Shown piece after piece: positions 8,103 to 10,257 of a stretch of DNA of 10,257 nucleotides. Each line of letters starts with the position of its first letter. The stretch's first letter is position 1. The DNA is from Bacteroidia bacterium. Lineage in GTDB: Bacteria > Bacteroidota > Bacteroidia > Cytophagales > Cyclobacteriaceae. Position numbers and translations under genes: made by a program. A model generated the notes under the pieces. That model did no database searches. It was not told the origin of the DNA and was given only the letters and a program-made list of their open reading frames with translations. Location: assembly GCA_016650355.1 (NCBI GenBank), contig JAENVX010000127.1, forward strand, positions 1-10,257. Reading direction: 5' to 3'.

Positions 8103-8198
8103 AAAAATGTTATAAAGTTGGGTAGGAAATTTGTTCGCACAATTTGAGCAAGGAAGTTAGGAAACATAATTCTAATTTGCAGATAAATTACACCAACA
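8103..8198. other. Divergent intergenic region (96 bases)
   Basis: This is the only gap of notable size and must hold the start signals for the minus-strand three-gene group and the plus-strand methyltransferase. It is AT-rich. A partial -7-like box, TAATTTG, occurs at 8173-8179, but no TTTG lies at the normal distance: the nearest, at 8143-8146, is 26 bases away. On the minus strand I find no convincing TAnnTTTG. No operator-like palindrome or riboswitch-like fold was recognised. Confidence 0.5.
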
Positions 8199-9392
8199 TT
8201 GAAAATCTACCGAAATCTTTGCGAAGCCGTCATCGAAAATTTACACTCCATCTTTCAAGACAATAAGTATGCCGATAAAGTCATCGAAAAGGTTTTAAAA
8301 AGTAATCCCAAGTGGGGTGCCCGCGACAGGCGTTTTATTGCCGAAACCACGTACGACATCGTTCGCTGGTATAGACTTTTCAAAGAATTGGCAAACGTTG
8401 GAGACGAAGATGACTATTGGAAGTTGTTGGGTGTATGGTGTGTTTGGAATAAGACAGAATTGCCAGATTGGGAAGAACTCCAAGGGCTGAATCAGAAAAA
8501 AATTGTGGCCGCATACGAACACCTAAAGGATACACGAAAAGTGCGTGAATCCATTCCAGATTGGATGGACGAACTGGGAGAAAAAGAGTTGGGCGACAGA
8601 TGGGAAAATGAACTAGAAGCTCTTAACGAAGAAGCAAAAGTAGTGCTGCGTGTAAATACGTTAAAGGTTTCCCGTAAGGATTTGCAAAAACAACTGCAGG
8701 AAGAAGAAATTGAGACAGAAGCCCCAAAAGAGTTTCCAGATGCATTGATACTAGAACAACGGCAGAATATTTTTACCCGTCAGCAATTTAAAGATGGCCT
8801 TTTTGAAGTACAGGATGGAGGTTCACAACTCATCGCTCCTTATTTAAAAGTAGAACCCGGTATGCGGGTGATAGATGCGTGTGCGGGTGGTGGTGGAAAA
8901 ACACTACACCTCGCAGCACTCATGCAAAACAAAGGACGAGTTATTGCCATGGATACCGAACAGTGGAAACTGGATGAATTGAAAAAACGTGCCCGAAGAG
9001 CCGGGGTTGCTAATATTGAACCCAGATTGATTGAATCTTCCAAAACAATTAAGAGGCTGGAGAATTCAGCCGATCGTTTATTACTTGATGTTCCTTGCTC
9101 AGGCTTAGGCGTACTCAAAAGAAATCCAGATGCCAAGTGGAAATTGAATACAGATTTTATCGAAAGAGTAAAAGAACTTCAGCAGCACATTTTGAAAGAT
9201 TACAGCATTATGATTAAGCCAGGTGGTACAATGGTATATTCTACTTGCAGTATTTTGCATACGGAAAATGAAGACCAGGTAAAATTATTTTTAGAAGAAT
9301 CAGGAGGTAAGTTTGAATTAATTGAAGAAAAAAGAATTTGGCCCTCGGATGGATTCGATGGATTTTATATGGCGTTGATTAAGAAGAAGTAA
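8199..9392 (+). CDS. RsmB/NOP family rRNA cytosine-5 methyltransferase
   Basis: Cytoplasmic S-adenosylmethionine-dependent RNA m5C methyltransferase, probably acting on 16S rRNA. The 397 residues have an N-terminal NusB-like or helical part (about 1-130), a linker, and a Rossmann methyltransferase domain. The SAM-binding motif is VIDACAGGGGKTLHLA, and the acidic ribose-binding end of strand two is in VIAMD. Both family cysteines are present: Cys300 in DVPCSGLG (motif IV, needed for enzyme release) and Cys350 in YSTCSI (motif VI, the nucleophile). The start is TTG at 8199. It is preferred because MKIYRNLCEAVIENL is the N-terminus I recall for the Bacteroidota members, and the next in-frame Met lies past residue 120. 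No obvious Shine-Dalgarno sequence is seen. The gene is divergent from the Tat-exported isomerase-like gene and probably co-transcribed with the next gene, 45 bases downstream. Confidence 0.93.
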   Translation: MKIYRNLCEAVIENLHSIFQDNKYADKVIEKVLKSNPKWGARDRRFIAETTYDIVRWYRLFKELANVGDEDDYWKLLGVWCVWNKTELPDWEELQGLNQKKIVAAYEHLKDTRKVRESIPDWMDELGEKELGDRWENELEALNEEAKVVLRVNTLKVSRKDLQKQLQEEEIETEAPKEFPDALILEQRQNIFTRQQFKDGLFEVQDGGSQLIAPYLKVEPGMRVIDACAGGGGKTLHLAALMQNKGRVIAMDTEQWKLDELKKRARRAGVANIEPRLIESSKTIKRLENSADRLLLDVPCSGLGVLKRNPDAKWKLNTDFIERVKELQQHILKDYSIMIKPGGTMVYSTCSILHTENEDQVKLFLEESGGKFELIEEKRIWPSDGFDGFYMALIKKK

Positions 9393-9437
9393 AAGCTGAA
9401 AGCAATACGTTGAAAGTAAAAAGACAAAAGCAGTAGC

Positions 9438-10257
9438 ATGAAGATGAGTAGCATATTGTACGTTGCTGTTATCACCCTTTGCATCAATTCGCAAAATATG
9501 TTTTCCCAGGATTTCAAAACCTACGATCAATCCATACCAGGAACTGACGTTGTATTCAAAATGGCAGCTATCCCTGCCGGGAGTTTTACAATCGGAAGTG
9601 AGATGACGGAAAGAGGAAGAGACGAGGATGAAGGACCTCAAAAAGAAATTAAGGTATCAGCCTTTTGGATGGGCACAAGAGAAGTAAGCTTTGCCGAATG
9701 GGATCTTTACTTTAAGGATGCCACCTTACCGCAAGCCAAAAATCTAGATGGTGTTACGCGTGCCACTCCACAATATATAGATCTCACCTGGGGCATGGGC
9801 CGCGATGGCAAACATCCAACCAACAGCATGAGCCACGCTGCCGCTATAATGTATTGCAAATGGCTTTACACCAAAACCGGAATATTTTTTCGCTTACCAA
9901 CCGAAGTTGAATGGGAATACGCGTGTCGTGCCGGTAGCACCTCCTCATACCCGTTTGGAAACGATGCGCAGAGCTTAAAGGAATATGGATACTTCAAAGA
10001 GAACAGCAACGACAAGTTTCACCATGTAGGGCAGTTGAAACCAAATGCATGGGGATTATATGATATGCTGGGCAACCTTAGTGAATGGACGATTGATCAA
10101 TATGATCCGGCATACTATTCAAAAATCTCAGAGAAAGATCCTAAGACAAATCCAGTTTCGAAACATCCTAAAGTGGTGAGAGGAGGGTCGTACCTGGATG
10201 AAGCAAAGGAACTGCGCTGTGCGAACCGAATGGCCTCTGAGGCCAACTGGAACAAGC
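9438..10257 (+). CDS. Secreted SUMF1/formylglycine-generating-enzyme-like protein, 3' end cut off
   Basis: Reading from ATG at 9438 gives 273 uninterrupted codons to the window edge. A signal peptide is likely (MKMSSILYVAVITLCIN, possible cleavage after FSQ at residue 24). The FGE-sulfatase fold starts near residue 40 with FKMAAIPAGSFTIGSE. Other family hallmarks are RLPTEVEWEYACRAG (152-166), NAWGLYDMLGNLSEW (203-217) and VVRGGSYLDEAKELRCANR (ending at 264). In true FGE the RGGSYL motif is followed by Cys-x4-Cys; here those positions are Asp254 and Leu259, with a lone Cys261 two residues later. It is therefore probably a non-catalytic paralogue, like many Bacteroidota SUMF1 proteins (gliding proteins GldJ and GldK share this fold), not a sulfatase activator. 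Its partner is unknown. It follows the methyltransferase by 45 bases with no promoter visible between them. An alternative start is the ATG at 9444. Confidence 0.88.
   Translation, partial: MKMSSILYVAVITLCINSQNMFSQDFKTYDQSIPGTDVVFKMAAIPAGSFTIGSEMTERGRDEDEGPQKEIKVSAFWMGTREVSFAEWDLYFKDATLPQAKNLDGVTRATPQYIDLTWGMGRDGKHPTNSMSHAAAIMYCKWLYTKTGIFFRLPTEVEWEYACRAGSTSSYPFGNDAQSLKEYGYFKENSNDKFHHVGQLKPNAWGLYDMLGNLSEWTIDQYDPAYYSKISEKDPKTNPVSKHPKVVRGGSYLDEAKELRCANRMASEANWNK

Noticed and set aside
8143..8179. Possible promoter TTTG ... TAATTTG before the methyltransferase
   Set aside because: The second box lacks one base of TAnnTTTG and the spacing of 26 bases is too long for the Bacteroidota consensus.
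9393..9437. Two TGAAAG copies (GCTGAAAGC and GTTGAAAG) in the gap before the SUMF1-like gene
   Set aside because: They are too short and too few to call a repeat element or regulatory site.
9318..9641. Open frame of 107 codons on the - strand across the methyltransferase/SUMF1 boundary
   Set aside because: It is antisense to two well-supported genes and has no recognisable domain.

Overview
The window looks like a piece of a Bacteroidota chromosome, most likely Cytophagales or a related group. I infer this from the proteins: an RsmB/NOP methyltransferase of the Bacteroidota type, a TPR-CHAT protein with a signal peptide, a Tat-exported sugar isomerase-like protein, and a vSGLT-like symporter next to inositol oxygenase. 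Weak or absent Shine-Dalgarno sequences, two apparent TTG starts and one good TAnnTTTG promoter box agree. No rRNA, tRNA, insertion sequence, integrase, CRISPR array or long repeat was found. Genes cover nearly everything, and the longest gap is about 96 bases.

Left part (8-2549, + strand): a complete sodium/solute symporter closely resembling vSGLT, then myo-inositol oxygenase with all six iron ligands. Together they form a plausible uptake-and-oxidation module, with inositol imported by sodium symport and oxidised to D-glucuronate. The enzymes that would process glucuronate are not in the window. A Bacteroidota-type promoter may drive the oxygenase separately.

Middle part (8102 down to 2579, - strand): three closely spaced genes, possibly one operon. 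First is a Tat-exported hydroxypyruvate isomerase-like TIM barrel. Second, after 21 bases, is a 938-residue exported TPR-CHAT protease-like protein with an intact His/Cys pair. Third, after 49 bases, is a 573-residue protein. It has a TPR-like helical N-terminus, a nucleotide-binding-like (SLOG-type) middle domain and a C-terminal class III cyclase-like domain that has lost key catalytic residues. The last two genes are the most interesting part of the window. The pair may be a signalling or stress-response unit, but predicted localisation complicates this: the CHAT protein is exported and the third protein appears cytoplasmic.

Right part (8199-10257, + strand): an RsmB/NOP family rRNA cytosine-5 methyltransferase starting at TTG, divergent from the isomerase-like gene. 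It is followed after 45 bases by a secreted SUMF1/formylglycine-generating-enzyme-like protein cut by the window edge. That protein keeps the fold motifs but lacks the two catalytic cysteines at their usual places.
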